Source of the DNA: Desmodesmus armatus
Taxonomy: Eukaryota > Chlorophyta > Chlorophyceae > Sphaeropleales > Scenedesmaceae
DNA: 64,000 nucleotides
Direction of reading: 5' to 3'
Assembly: GCA_007449985.2 (NCBI GenBank)
Contig: VIIQ02000246.1
Span: 86,238-150,237, forward strand
The position numbers were made by a program, and so were the translations under genes. Below are positions 1 through 12,204 of this stretch, in pieces (positions within the stretch are counted from its first letter, which is position 1; every line of letters begins with the position of its first letter). Below the pieces are notes generated by a model, which saw only the letters and a program-made list of their open reading frames with translations, was not told the DNA's origin and did not search any database.

Positions 1-2008
1 CAAGCACAACCCCTGTTGCAACCCGCACCTGCAGCTCCTGCAGTGCAGCCATCAGTGGGGCAAACACAGCCGTGTCTGCCGGTGGGTGCCCCAGCTGCAT
101 CGGCAACCGCAGCTCTCCCCAGCGCTGCTGCTGCTGTTGCCCCTGCTGCTGTCCCTGCTGCTGCGGCCCCTGCTGCGTGTGCTGTTGCTGCTGCCGCTGT
201 GAGGGCGCACCAGCCGTCCTGCTGCTAGAGGGGAGGGTGCCATTAGCAAAGCCAGGGGGAGGGCCACTGCTGCTAGCACTGTGTGCCTTGCTGCTGCTGG
301 GCAGCGATGCCTGGCTGCTGCTACTGCTGCTGCTTGCGCAGCCGTTGCAGGTGCCGTTGACCGCTGCTGCTGTGCCGCCGTGCTGACTGCTCATAATGCC
401 CAGGTGAGTTTGGCTAACTGGCTGCAGGAGACCTGCAGGACAATCATACACCGCAGCGGGTAAGCACACACTTATACCCAATTTTGATGTCGAAACTGTG
501 GATGGTTGATGACTTGGCTGAATGCACTTCCTGTGTCCGCACACGATGACTGTACTTAGAAGTGCATCGATTTGACTCAAGCTCAAATGGCGTACACGTA
601 CATAAGGACGTGCCGGCGTTGCGGGTGGTGTAACCACAGGGGCCAGCCACCCCTGCAGACATACCCATTCAAAAATCTCCAAATGCTGTGCTACTGCCAG
701 TACAAGAAGCTGCATGAATGTCGGCTAGCAAGCGCCTGACTGTCGTGAGTGCAGCCGAACATGGGGCATCCTGCCGTCAGAGGTCAGGATGCCCTCCCTC
801 CCACTAGACGGGGTGAGGCTGCAGTGGCGGTATTCTGCTGACTCTGGTCCACTTTCTGCTCAACACACCCCATGGCGTATTGTTGTAAGGCGTGCCTTCC
901 TTCATCCACAAATGCACTCATACTAGATCTGGCTCTTGCCTCCCTCCTTCCTTCCGTGCCTCCCTCACCTTTCAGAGCCAGCCTGCCGGCCTCTGACTTT
1001 ATGCGCGCTGCTGCCTCCCTAGTGAGCAGCCCGTCCATGACCACGTAGCCATGCTGCCTGAAGTCCTCCACTTGCGCCATGCTCATGCGCTTGAGCGGCA
1101 GGGGAGGGTGAGAGCGGCGCTCAAACAGGCGACAGCACACCTACACGACATGACCAGACAGCAGCATAGTACAGAGCAAACAAGGATACTGTTGCAGATA
1201 CATGATTCGAAGCGCAGGGGGGCTGCTTGGGGGGTTGTGCCAAGGGAACACCTCAGCAGGCCTGCACCTTGCATACAACTGCCGTCGCCAACAGGCCCAC
1301 ATGCCCATGTGACGATGTGCAGCACTGTTGACACATGCTGGTGCCGTTGCAACACGGCACTCACATGCCCCAACCGACAGGTAATAACAGAACTGATCAT
1401 CTGCTGCAATTGCATCACCGGTAAGCGAACAGTCCACGCCAGCCCAGCCCGATCCCAACTCTACACACCTGCAGCGGCTGGAGTGGGGGGTCCCGGTGCA
1501 GCAGGTGCAGGGAGTGTGGCTGCAGAAGGTCGTCCTCAGCAGCATGAGGGACTGATACTGTGTGATCCTCGCTTGAACGCCCAGCAGGATCACCATCAGG
1601 TGCTGGGGATGGCTCCTGTCTGCTCACACTCCTGTCTTCTGCTGCTTCCTCCTCCTCCTCCTGCTCTGTCTGCTCGCGCAGCTTGTCCCCGAAGTCCAAA
1701 TTGATGTCGCGTATTCTAGAAGCCAAACTGGTGGTCGTACCTACAGTACTTGCGATGCTGTGCACCGAATGCCTGTCGAATTCCTGCTCGTCAGCCAGCG
1801 TGAAGCCCACCATCCTTGACGTCTGCTGAAGCTGAATCAATAGTGACATCAGTGAGCGACAAGAGCCTCTGGGGCAGAGCGAAAGGGTCAACTTGCCTGG
1901 CCCAGCTGCATGGTGATGTCAAGAGGGGTTTGCAACTGCAACATGTTGCTGTACAGCAGGGTGGCTTGACTCGCAAGTGTGCATGGATTGAGGGCGATAT
2001 TGATCAAC
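1..2008 (-). CDS. Unidentified multi-exon gene, partial at left edge; one exon resembles a phytanoyl-CoA dioxygenase N-terminus
   Basis: I do not recognise the whole protein. Reading down the minus strand, exons that fit in phase are 2008-1897 (37 codons, hydrophobic helix-like, ends at a GC donor, GCAAGT), 1822/1825-1469 (118 codons, with an acidic EQEEEEEAAED run), 1140-969 and 421-1 (acceptor CTGCAG). Exon 1140-969 contains VEDFRQHGYVVMDGLLTREA, the typical start of PhyH-type Fe(II)/2-oxoglutarate dioxygenases (family knowledge), but the His-Asp-His iron ligands are not in the window. Exon 421-1 is Ser-rich, then Gln-rich (QRQQQQHTQQ), then ends in a normal-looking segment (LMAALQELQVRVATG) that runs off the edge. 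No exon could be placed in 422-968, and the 5' end is not visible. These exons could belong to one gene or two. Confidence 0.5.
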
Positions 2009-2370
2009 CTGAAGTTTTATGTGCAACAGCTGGATTTCAATGTATGACAGGGTGTGCAGACCGTCAACTTGTTGTGCCAGGGGTCCAAGTCTTGGGCTGG
2101 CTGGAGTGATAGTAGCCTCTGCAAACCTCAGCATTATACTTCAAGCTGTTACAATACATCAAAATGCAGTTGTTTATTTTGGGTCGCAAAGACAGGGTCA
2201 AAAACATGTTCAAGCAGGAGGCCTCATCAGCTGTCCTCGAGCTCAACCATCACTTGCGGCACAGCAAAGAAGCCCAGCCAGAAGCTGCCTCCTCTCACCC
2301 ACACATGCAGCATTGAGCCACCCATGCACACCACATTACAAAACACCATGTTGAACTACACCACAGGCGA
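2009..2370. other. Short spacer between two minus-strand genes
   Basis: This stretch follows the stop codon of the Smr-domain gene and precedes the first exon I can place for the next minus-strand gene. It holds minus-strand TGTAA elements and no convincing coding exon. The 5' end of the downstream gene must lie here or be very short. Confidence 0.45.
2336..2340 (-). terminator. Polyadenylation signal TGTAA for the Smr-domain gene
   Basis: The plus strand reads TTACA, so the transcript reads TGTAA, the usual green-algal polyadenylation element, about 30 bases after the stop codon. A second TGTAA lies near 2150. Confidence 0.45.
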
Positions 2371-5300
2371 CTACTCAGCCGCTTGGGCAGCAGCGTCTGC
2401 TGGGATGCGCACATTGATAATGCCTTGGTTGACAGGGTCCACCTCAAAGGTGACACCCCAAGGCTGGCCGCTGCTCTCCTGCTCTGCCACCGCCTGCTCC
2501 TCCAGGAACTGCCTAATGCCATTCTTGATCTTGGGGATGTTGCCCTCACTGTGCAGCCCCTTGCCCGTGATCACCCGCATCACCACGCCACCGGGGTGGT
2601 CCATGCCACGCAGGCACGTGAACTGCGATGCAAACTTGGCCACAGCCTTGGTCACGCTGAGCCCGTGCAGGTCCACGTCCCAGGTGTTGGTGCGGTTGGA
2701 GTTGTTGGCGGACCAGGCAATGCGCTGGGCCTCCTCGAGTGCAGCCTTTGCCTGGCGCCTGAGGTCCAGGCCCTGGGCCCTGAACTCCTCATAGGTGGCT
2801 GCAGTTGAGCAAAACACGCAACAGCAAAGGAGTGACAAGTGTGAGCATAAAAATGATACAACCGAGCTGCTCATAGGTGGCTGGCGTTGAGCAGGCAGCA
2901 CCAGCAAAGGAGGGACATATGTGAGCGGGAAGGTGATGATACACCAGGAGACGGTTGGGGACGGGATCAAGCCAGCATGAGACTGCTTGGTGCTGCTGCA
3001 ATGTGAAAAAGGCTCTGTGCAGGCAGCAGGGTTTGCAGCGGGCTGCCTGCTGACGCCAGCAGTGCTGTGATAGTGACAAGACTGAAAGTGACAGGCCCAG
3101 AAGGCGACATCCTGCAGGCCCAGAGAGCTGCACTACGGCTATGGCTTGCCAGCACTTCCTTACCTCTGTCACCCTCGTTCAGCTTGTCCTGTGCTGCAGT
3201 GAACATGATGTCAGCATGCTTGTTGCACTTGTCCGCCGTCCTGTACAATTCGTCCGTAGCCTCCCTGCACAGCCAGCACAGCAAGAGCACAGCAACAGAC
3301 AACGAGCATGAGATTATGTACTAAAACACCCATATCATGTGAAAAGTGGTGCGTCCAAAGCTGCATGCATGCACAAATAAGTTGTGCCAGCTTACGGCGG
3401 ACTGGAACCCAAAACAACAGCTAGCTTACATCCCCACGCCCCCAGGCAACACACCCGTTCCAAGCCAACAGCTCCCCGATGCTGCACAAGACTCACTTGG
3501 CTGCTGCCGCTGCTGCGCGCTGGGCCTCCATGTTGACAAAGTCCTGCACCAAGGCGGCGCGCTGAGGGGGTGGTGGTGGGGGCGGGACAGCGTAGCGGCC
3601 GCCAAAATAGAGTGAAGGACCAGCCGCGCCTGGCAGAGGAGTGCGCTGGTTCTTGGGAGGAGAGGTGGGCAACACAGCACGCTTGGCACGCACTGGTGAC
3701 ACGGGCTGCTGCTGCTGCACAACCTGAGGCCTGCTGTGGGCCTGGTGCTGCTGCTGCTGCTGGGTCTCCTGCTGAGGTTGTGCCTCCAGGATGCCCATGG
3801 CAGTCAGCATAGCCATCTGGTCCTCCTCAGAGAGACCCTGCATGTCTGCCAGGCTGCTGCCCAGCCCTCCTGCTGCAGCTGCTTCCAGGGACTGCGCGGC
3901 AGCGCTGTCGGCCGCTGCTGCTGAGCGGGCGATGACCTCGCGCTCCTGCATCTCTGACAGGGCCTGGGCTGCCTGTTGGTGTGCAAGCATCAGCAGAGGG
4001 TGGTGGCGGGTGGCAGCAAGGTTAGTAGGGCACGCAAGGCTGTTTGTGCTAACACAGCTGTGCTCAAAACTCTACTACCAACACTACTGATAGCACCAGG
4101 AGTACTTTGCAACCCAGGAGCTGCCAACAACTGGCGCCAAGCCTTCCACCATGTACCCCAGTTTGCTTGCACGACCCAAGCCAACAAGCAACCAAGTGCT
4201 GCTGCAATCGGACCCACCTCATGCAGGTTGCCACCATGCTCCTCCAGCAGCAGCACTGCCGTCTCAATGCTGAGCCCTAGGGCCATCTCTGCCAGCTGGC
4301 GCGCAGCAGCCACACGTGCAGGGTCCTTGCCGGAAATGAAGGCCTGGGCCACATGCCTCTCCAGGCCGGCAGCAATGCCACACCCTGCTGTGGGGCTGCT
4401 GCTGCCACTGCTGCTGCTGTTGACGGCTGGGGATGGCACCTCCTGACTTGCCACCTGCGAGTTGAGCAGGGCATCTGCTGCTGCACCCACGTCGCCGTTG
4501 TGCTTCTGGAGCTGCGCCACCACCTCATCTGCCGGCAGATCTGGCACGATGCGAGCCAGCTGCAGCGCATCATTGGGCAGAAGCCCTAGTGACAGCGCCA
4601 GCTGACTCACCAGCCCCTCATCTGCTGCTGTAGCGCTACTGCGCACTGCTGCAAGTGCTGGCGCTGCTGCTGACCCCACCTGTGTGGGGCTGCTGCTGCC
4701 GGCAGCAGCAGGAGTGTCAGCAGGCAGGTGGCTGGCCTGCCCCTTGATCAGCTCGATCGCCTCTGCAAAGTCGTGGTCGCAGGAGAGCAGGATGGTGTTG
4801 CAGAGGGCCTCGCCGTGCTGCTGCAGGAGGGCCTCAAACTCGCGCCACAGCTGCATGTCACGCTGCGCAGTGACCTTGTTGCGGCGCCTCGGCTCCGGCT
4901 GCAGCACCACAGGTGCTGCTGCTGCCTCTGCGTCCAGCATCCACTGCTGGAGAGGGTTCAAGCTGCTGCTGTGAGTGCTGGACATACGGGCCGGGCCTTC
5001 GACGACTGCCGTGCTGCTGCTGCTTCTGCTTGGGCTCTTGGATGCCTTGCGCACCTTGCTGCTGCTGGTGCCCTGCTTGCTGGGGGTCTCTGCAGCAGCC
5101 GCAGCAGGGCTGCCACGTGCCTGCGAGTCAATGACTGTGGTGACGTAGCCGATGGTGTTGTCTGTGAGCACGACCAGCACACCCTCTGCCTGGAAGGGCT
5201 CGTCAGCAGCATACTCCCTCACATAGCCCTGCAACAGCCGCTCATTGCCCTCCGTCGGCACAAACGGGCGCACGGCCACGTAGTCCCCAACGTGCACTGC

Positions 5301-6068
5301 CGACAGGAACTGCACCGCCTCCATGCTGGAGCTGCTGCTGCCACTCATGCAGCTGTTGGTGCTGCGAGGGCTGTCCAGGGCCTCCTCCATCCCCTCAGCA
5401 GGCGAGCCCCCGCCAGGAGCTGCAGAGAGGACAGCCAGGGGGCCAGCTGAGAAGCCTGCTGGTGCTGTAAGTGTGCTGGGGCTCACGGGGGCCACAGGGC
5501 TGACAGCCCTGTCTGCTGCTGCCGGTGTCACAGGGCTGCTGCTGCAGTCGTCCGCTGCAGCAGACAGCAGGGCTGCCAGGCCACCGCCAGCTGACACAGG
5601 CCGTGGCTGCGCGTCTGCCGGCCTGCGCCTGGCACCTGACAGCAGGGCTGCGAGCCCACCACCTGATGGGGGATCGGCTGGGGTGCTGCTGCTGCTGGTG
5701 GTGCCGGCCAGGAGCGCTGCCAGGCCACCAGTAGGGGGTGAAGCAGCTGCGCTGCTAGCTGCTGGGGCTCCAAACGCACCGTAGCCTGCGGGAGGGCTGT
5801 TGAAGCGGTCGCCAGCAGCGTCAACTCCTGGTGCTGAGCTGCCCCAGTGAGGGCTGGCGGCAGCGTCATGGGCACGGGCCTCTATGGGGCTGGAGGCCTG
5901 TGAGATTGCTGCTGGCAGCCAGGGGCTGTTGCTGGTGTTGCTGATGTCTGGCTTGGCTGTGGAGGACAGCAGCTGCACGTTGGCGTCTGGGGTAGCGCAG
6001 CCACTGGACATTGCGTCGAAGATGCCAGCCTCCACCTGAGGCACTGAGAGGGCCAAGGGGTACGGGGC
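2371..6068 (-). CDS. CUE / DUF1771 / Smr-domain protein (CID7-like)
   Basis: Four exons join in phase: 6068-4218, 3972-3497, 3264-3164 and 2798-2371 (stop TAG), about 950 codons after the first acceptor. The first exon is long, Ser/Ala-rich and probably disordered. It ends with a CUE-like helix bundle (LARIVPDLPADEVVAQLQ followed by NGDVGAAADALL). Exons 3-4 give the DUF1771 region (YRTADKCNKHADIMF, then TYEEFRAQGLDLRRQAK). The C-terminus is the Smr domain, with DVDLHGLSV and the VITGKGLHSEGN loop. The family order CUE-DUF1771-Smr matches plant CID5/CID7 proteins, which bind poly(A)-binding protein; Smr domains are often RNA endonucleases. SSLNPLQQWMLDAEA is only a weak candidate for a PAM2 peptide. 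The start is uncertain: an in-frame Met lies shortly after 6068, but the exon is also in phase with the exon ending at 6267. Confidence 0.88.
2781..2940 (-). repeat. Tandem duplication of the 5' edge of the last Smr exon
   Basis: The block holding the acceptor and first codons of the last exon (ACCTATGAGGAG, plus side 2781-2850) is repeated about 85 bases upstream on the gene (2866-2936), including the intron tail with GCAAAGGAG. The copy reads ACCTATGAGCAG and has lost the CTGCAG acceptor. Confidence 0.75.
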
Positions 6069-6266
6069 CTGCAGTTGCACACAGCAGCACAGGCAGGCGC
6101 AAGGGGTGTGTTTTGTTTGTTTTGGGACTGCAGCTTTGCAGTGCAGGGACTGCAAAGCTGCCTGAGCATTGGCGTAAACATAGCATAGGACGCTTCAAGC
6201 ACAGGGCGCATGCCAATCCACGGCACAATACGTGCGCATACGCATTACAACGACTCTGGGCCTCAC

Positions 6267-7858
6267 CTGCTTGCCGAGCATGTGACCAAACTGCTGGTGG
6301 AAGCGCTCCAGAGCATCCTGGTCCAAGCTGAAACACCCAGACCGCACCACCTCATCCACGCTGTACACCGCCACCTCTGTCTCCCCTTCTGACGATGCCG
6401 ACCCCGTGCTGATCCACCCCATGCGGACTGCGGTAGCTGTGGGCACAGCCAGGCGCACCCCCAAGCGCCCCAGCAGCGGCAGCGGCTCTGTGAGGTGCTG
6501 GTAGGCGCCGAGGGAGCTGGTGGGTGCGTAGGCGATGTCTGCTGCGCTGGCCAGAGCCGCCTGCTGCAGGGCCTCTTGCAGGACGGTGCCGGACTCCACT
6601 GCCTTGGCCCCGTCTGCAATGGAGATGGTGACGTGAGCACATGCAGAGGTGGTCTCCAGCCAGGAGGGAGCCTCCACAAACACAGCCTGCACACGGCTGT
6701 CAGCCGCAGACCCCAGCACACGCACATCGACCTCAGCGCCCAGAGGGTACTGCAGCAGCTGCGACACCGAGGGCCTGTACACCAGAGTCATGTGGTCGCC
6801 GCGCAGCAGGGGGTGCACAGCAGGCACCATGCTGAGCAGGACCTCCTGCGACTCTGGGGTAAGAAACACCCCCACATACAGCAGGCGGGGTGCTGGAGCT
6901 GGTGCTGCTGGTGAGAAAACAGACAAGATGCTAGAAGATGCAGGGGTGCTGCTGCCAAAGATGCAGTGCCGGAGGATGAAGATGCAGCCGTCAGGACGGA
7001 CGGCACAGATGCATCAGAGATGCTGGATGCAGCCAGGCTCCAGGGCTCAGAGGAGCCCCCAGAGGAATCGGATGCCGAGGTGGCACCCAAACCATACATG
7101 GGTGAGAAAATGGTGCTGCCATTGCTGGCAGCAGATACGGAGGACAACAGGAAGGGCAGCCTGTGCTGGGTGGGGCTTGCCACCCGCACCGGGCTGCCCA
7201 AGGAGACAGTGTTCGAGGGAGACCGCCCGCACATAAGGTCCAAGAATGCATTGGGGTGCTTGCTTACCAAGGGGATGTCAGCGACATCCCCATCGCCAGC
7301 AGCCAAGGCTGTTGCATCAGCCTTGCCTGCACCCTTCCCTGTGCGCACCCCCACGCCCTTGCCCCCAGCCTCCATTCCTGCACGGTGTACCATGCGTCCA
7401 CCTGGCTCCTCTGAAAGCGGCTGCAGCTGCTTTGATGGGTCCCCAACTTCGAGCATGGGCAGAAGGCTGGCGGTACAGGCGCTGTCCTGGGTGTCAGCCC
7501 TGTCGAGCACAACCTCTGGAGGACGCTTCTCCAGCTGCAGAGCTGCTTCCACAGCAGCCTTGTGGCCATCATCAGCCTGGGTGCACAGTGCAGTCAAGGT
7601 CTCCAAGCTCTCCTCGTCCTCCTCTGGCAGTGCTGACTGTGTTGGGGTCTCCTTGTCCCTGTGACCAGCCTCTGACCCACCCCTGACGATAGCCGGCTGG
7701 GCGAAGGCCCCAGCAGGCCACCACTGTCGACAGTTACCGCCAGCCGGCCGCATGGAGGCCGCAGAAGCGCCACCGGGGGCCAACCAAGGCGGCAGAGGAG
7801 CAGACGATGCCATCGAGAAGTCCCCACACCTGCGAGCAGAGCAGACGCCGAGCAGCAT
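6267..7858 (-). CDS. 2H phosphoesterase-like (tRNA-ligase CPDase-like) region with disordered N-terminus
   Basis: The exon ending at 6267 (donor GTGAGG) encodes RLLYVGVFLTPESQEVLLS, then GDHMTLVYRPS and, about 70 residues later, CAHVTISIADG. This is the paired HxT pattern of 2H phosphoesterases, spaced and framed as in the cyclic phosphodiesterase part of plant tRNA ligases (family knowledge). Upstream is a Ser/Gly/Ala-rich open frame starting with Met at 7858 or 7813. The two parts are in different frames around 6925-7010, so a small intron or a one-base error lies there; a strong GTAAGC donor also occurs near 7270. The exon end at 6267 and the acceptor at 6068 are both phase 0, separated by a 198-base intron, so this is probably the N-terminal half of the Smr-domain gene. 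Confidence 0.6.
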
Positions 7859-10235
7859 AGTGCGGTGAGCAGGTGCCTGAATGTCTGGTTACGACACGCA
7901 GCACGCGGCTGGACGCGGACTGCAGCTTGTTCAGGAAGCAACAAGGAAGGAAGGGGATGGAGAACGTGACGCCAGCCAAGCAGAACGTATCACATGCTGA
8001 CACCAATCCAAGCTTCCTGCTGCTAATCGCACCTACCCAAGGGTCACGACGCTCAATCTGAGACAGAGGTCTGCTGGCCAACAACAAAGGAATGAAACCA
8101 GATTAAACAGGTAAAAACCGACGTAAAATGAAAAAGTACAATCTGAAACCAACGTCTGGTCGCCTGGGGGGATGGGGCTTCACCCGTTGCCCAAGGAGTT
8201 GTTGGTCTGGGCATTGGGGTTGGGGTTTTGGGTTCGAACAGGGGTGGAACCTTGGCCGTGTCTCAGTCAGCAGAGCGCAAGGCATTCCAACAGTCAGCTT
8301 CATGATCACTGGCTGCTACACCATGCCTGCTTCGGCATGCAGAGAGGTAACATGTTGTCACAAGCCCTGAGGGCTTCATTTGTGAGGGGGTGCGCCAGGA
8401 ACCATCACGGCAGGACTGGCGCACAGTTGTGGTCACCAGAATGGTCGTGTCTGCAGCATTCCAGATGTCTGGAACCCCTTGCCAGTGCACAGCCCTTCAG
8501 CACTCACACCAGCCAAATCCCCCAGGTGTCATCGTCAGCATGGGACAGCACATGTCAGGCTGACATTGTCAGCACGAGCGTGCTGGCACTGTGGTCAGCT
8601 GTGTGCATGCCCACCTAGCCCATGCTATCCAGTATGACTGCACCCTATGCATACAATTTGTACATCCACGTGCAGGCGTGTAGGCCATGCCAGCCTGATT
8701 CTGTTCCAGCACACGTGTCTGCAGATTGTCTGCAGGACTCGAGCAGTGTCAGCCATGCTGGGTGTTGGTTGAGGACAGACAGCGGCTGAGTAGGCCACTT
8801 GATGGTTGGCTTGTTGACCAACAAGGTGGTGCAGACAGAGCAGCAACAGATTCTGCTTGTGGCATGCCCACACAGCTTGTTGCAGCCAAAGCAGGCGACC
8901 ATCTTCAGCAGCATGTCACCGAGGTGTCGAGATCAGCATACAATAAAAGGGCATAGCCTTGTGACAAGAGACCGACCGGGCCTGTCACGCCGCGCTACAG
9001 TCTTGAGCTGAACATGGGTGCAGGACACGGCCTGCATGACAGGCTGGCGGAACTTCTGCCTTGAAGGGTGGGTGGGGTGGGGGAGGGGAGGGGGTTCAGG
9101 GACAAGGCACCTGGCCAATCCGAGCCATATCGCATTTCTTGCGCAGTCCTACGCTGGCAGGCTTTTGGCTTACCCTCAGCCTGTATATAACACACTTGAC
9201 TGTGTGTGTTGGGCATGGGCATTTTGGCTGCAAGCACGTAGGTTTGCTTGCTTATGTTCATGCTGAACGAGGTGCAGGGTAACATTTGTACAGTGCTCCA
9301 ATTCAGCAGTGACTGACTGCACTTTGCTGTGTATGTCAGCAAGATTGTTATAGCTTGACAACAGCTTCAGAGGGGTCAGTGCATGTGTGTATGAGTGCTG
9401 TTTGGCAGTAACAAGAGCTTGCTGCACAATTCAATCTTGCTGCCGCCAACAATAACACCCTGTTGCCAAGTGGCATGCATGCATGCGCGGCGTATGCTTG
9501 CTGGCAAACAACAGCTGCAGACTGTCGGCACCGATTGCCGCATGACCTCATCTATCCTGTTACAAGCACCACATCAACCACCACAACAGGATCAACCACT
9601 GTAGACAGCTGTCTCAACTGACTATCCCTCCATGTCAGTGTAACCTGCCAAATAACAAACTATAGTGCTTGCATGTACGAATGAAATAAGGCACACACAA
9701 ACTACACCACATGCATACCGAACCACACATGCTCCTAGCCAATGCGTTCTTGCCACTGACACCACATCAATGAGGAGAGCGCCTCTCCTGCCACTAGTCC
9801 CATGCAATCGCTGCACAGCCTGCGCATCTTATTCCGACATGGCACACAAAAAGGGTGACCTGCCTGCATGCCAAAATGCAGCCTGCATGTCCCGTCAACA
9901 ACAGCAGGTAGCACAGGCACCTGACACTACAACCTGCTGCAGCCGCAGCACAAACAACGCACATAAGAACCCGGCAGTAACCTAGCAGCCGGCAGTAACC
10001 TAGCAACCACCTTCACTGGCTACCAACGGGAAGCGCAGAGAGTCACGCAACATCACTGCTGCAGCCACCTAGTTTCCTGCAGGGTGTGGGAGACAGCAGG
10101 AGACAGCAAGCAACAGAGCAGAGCATCAGGAACTGAGCACCAGTTGCGCATGATGGCCCAATGCAGAGAACTGCTAGCCCAATCCAGGGTGCTGCTCGCA
10201 CTAGCAGCACCCTGGCTGAATGAGCAGCACAGCAT

Positions 10236-10325
10236 CGTCACCACACAAGCCTGTGCGGGTACAATGCACCACACAAGCCTGTGCGGGTACAATGCACCAC
10301 ACAAGCCTGTGCAGGTGCAATGCAA
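10236..10325. repeat. 28-base tandem repeat, about 3 copies
   Basis: The unit CACACAAGCCTGTGCGGGTA plus CAATGCAC is repeated three times with few differences. Confidence 0.85.
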
Positions 10326-10715
10326 GCTTGAACGCTATCATGCCATGCTGGCACATTGCACCAACAGCAGAGGTTGATAGGCGGTGCTAGCCAAACACTG
10401 TGCTGCTACAGCAAGGCACATCAATGCCTGAGCACCTCTGCTGGATAGTCACCTGGTAAGAGTGTAGACCACAGGTTCCGACAGTCAGCTTGACAGCTTA
10501 TGGGCCAGTAGCCTTGCCGTCAGCACCCCTGAAAGGGCACATGTAACAGGCAGACACACATACAGCAGGCAGGCAGTAGGGTCAACAGTTGGTTCAATGA
10601 CAATTGGTTCAATGACACAACGATATGTGCTAAGGGTGTGTGCTGTGGCTGGCAGGGCCATGCATCCATACAATGCAAGTTCCGTCAGCATGCGCTATGT
10701 ACTTGTCTGCCATGC

Positions 10716-10841
10716 ATGTGTTCAGTACAGCCTGAACTTTAGGCATGTGTTCAGTACAGCCTGAACTTTAGCAGGTGACCCTGATGACCAACAAAATGCA
10801 TCTCATGCGCATGCTGTTGGTCATGCGCATGCTGTTGGTCA
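10716..10841. repeat. Two adjacent short tandem duplications
   Basis: A 29-base unit (CATGTGTTCAGTACAGCCTG plus AACTTTAG) occurs twice at about 10714-10771. An 18-base unit (CATGCGCATGCTGTTGGT) occurs twice at about 10805-10840. Confidence 0.8.
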
Positions 10842-10998
10842 TGTGAAGGGTCCAAGGGTGACACACCAATGCAGCAGTTGATCCAAGGGTGGACCAATGC
10901 AGCAGCAGGACCAACGAAATCCGGGGGACACAACATCAGATTTGAAGCACCCTGGCACCAAGCAACACCCCGCGCTGCACACTGCTGCATGCGCGTGT

Positions 10999-11502
10999 TC
11001 AGCACCTGCTGCATGGCTCACAGTCACAGCTTCCCAAAGCCAGCACACAGCAGCTTCTCTGTTGCTTCCATACCCACCTCAGAGCGCAGGAGCGGCCGTC
11101 CTCAAAGGCCCATGGCTTCTTGTCGACCTTGCCAAGCTCCACCTTGTATTCCCTGTAAGCCTTCTTGCATGCTGGGGCATTCTCCCACTCGGGGCTTGCA
11201 CCAGTGCTGTCAACACCTCCGCACTCCTTGGACTTGATCTGTCCGGACTTGGCCTCCTGCTCGCAGTTGACAACCGTGCCGGGGCCAGCACCTGATGCTG
11301 CAACCTTGGAGACAGTCAACTCGCCCTGCTCGGAGGTGGCCTTGGAGGATGAGGACACTGTCTCGCCGGGTCCTGCCACGGAGCTTGCAGAGGCAATGAC
11401 CTGAGACAGGTGCCTGCCAGGGCGTGCTGCCTTGGCTTGGGAGCTGCTGGTCAGCAGCAGAGCTGCCACGCAAGCCAGGAGGAGCGTCGTTCTGCACATC
11501 AT
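10999..11502 (-). CDS. Small secreted protein of unknown function
   Basis: The ATG at 11502 opens a clear signal peptide (MMCRTTLLLACVAALLLTSS followed by SQAKA). A Ser/Val-rich stretch and a Lys-rich segment with Cys residues (VNCEQEAKSGQIKSKECGG, PACKKAYREYKVELGK) follow. At 11082 the sequence CTCTGAG is followed by GTGGGTATGG, a possible donor, so the true 3' part may be spliced elsewhere. Unspliced, the frame ends with a Cys-rich tail at 10999. I found no downstream exon. No known domain is recognised. The gene is head-to-head with the UDP-arabinopyranose mutase gene. Confidence 0.6.
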   Translation of the reverse strand: MMCRTTLLLACVAALLLTSSSQAKAARPGRHLSQVIASASSVAGPGETVSSSSKATSEQGELTVSKVAASGAGPGTVVNCEQEAKSGQIKSKECGGVDSTGASPEWENAPACKKAYREYKVELGKVDKKPWAFEDGRSCALRWVWKQQRSCCVLALGSCDCEPCSRC

Positions 11503-12204
11503 GTTTGCTTTTGAGGACGACGAGGGGAAGCGCTGAGGGGGTCTGACGAGATTATCGGCAGTGGGGGTGAGCCAACTTGGACAGGAGCTTAGTCACCTGC
11601 AAACGATCAGTGAGTATAGCTTGTGAATGGGTGTCGTGGAGGGTTGTCTTTATCTGTGGAGGCTTCCCAGGGTGGGCTTATGCGTCAGTCTGCGTCGCAA
11701 CCTGCACCTTCCGCCGGGTGTCAAACCCGATTATCCAAGGCCATATTGTTGCGACGGTTGGTTTGCTAATGCCGTTGCTTGAGATTGCAACCAATCTGAT
11801 GGATTTGAATTACCTTTCTGTGGTCCTGAGTCCTCTTGCGTTGCTGCTGCTGGGCTGCCTGCCTGACTGCCTGATCTGTTGCAAGGGCGAAAACGTCTAC
11901 GGCTCAAACAAGCTTGGGTTCTTGAACCACGTTGAGGTTCCCCACCACTTGATAATAATGCGCCGTGTTTCAGGGTGACTTGGCGCCCTAGCAGTTTGTA
12001 ACAACCTTCAAGCAGCAGAGCAGATAGGGCGCGACGTTAACACCACAACACGTCCCTATCACATCCCTATCGCTCATACTTGTTGAAAACCCGTTATCCG
12101 AGTTGCATCCGCAGCCTTGCCCTTTTACTTGCAAGGACAGCAGTCCTCCTACAGCTACTGTGCTGAGCATTCGCCCCAGGGCGACAGGAGGAGTGCTCTG
12201 AACC
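11503..12204. promoter_or_regulatory. Divergent promoter region
   Basis: About 700 bases separate the start codons of the minus-strand secreted protein and the plus-strand mutase. It must hold both promoters and 5' UTRs. No clear TATA box is seen. It is less G/C-run-rich than the gene interiors and has no convincing coding exon. Confidence 0.5.

Larger units (their letters stand above)
7859..10998. other. Non-coding region with short tandem repeats
   Basis: No coding exon is supported on either strand across about 3.1 kb. It must contain the promoter of the minus-strand gene starting at 7858. The distal half holds several 18-29 base direct repeats (annotated separately) and a perfect 13-base-pair hairpin at about 10183-10214 (CCAGGGTGCTGCT and its complement). 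Confidence 0.6.

Noticed and set aside
16..228. Ala/Pro-rich plus-strand frame at the left edge
   Set aside because: The minus strand gives a longer, better-behaved Ser/Gln-rich exon with an acceptor at 421. The plus frame is its shadow.
10233..10325. Possible CRISPR-like repeat array
   Set aside because: The 28-base units are directly adjacent, without spacers, in a eukaryotic context. It is an ordinary tandem repeat.
11577..11978. A 133-codon plus-strand frame with a hydrophobic stretch in the divergent promoter
   Set aside because: It has no recognisable domain and no splice partners, and it would occupy the only promoter space of two better-supported genes.
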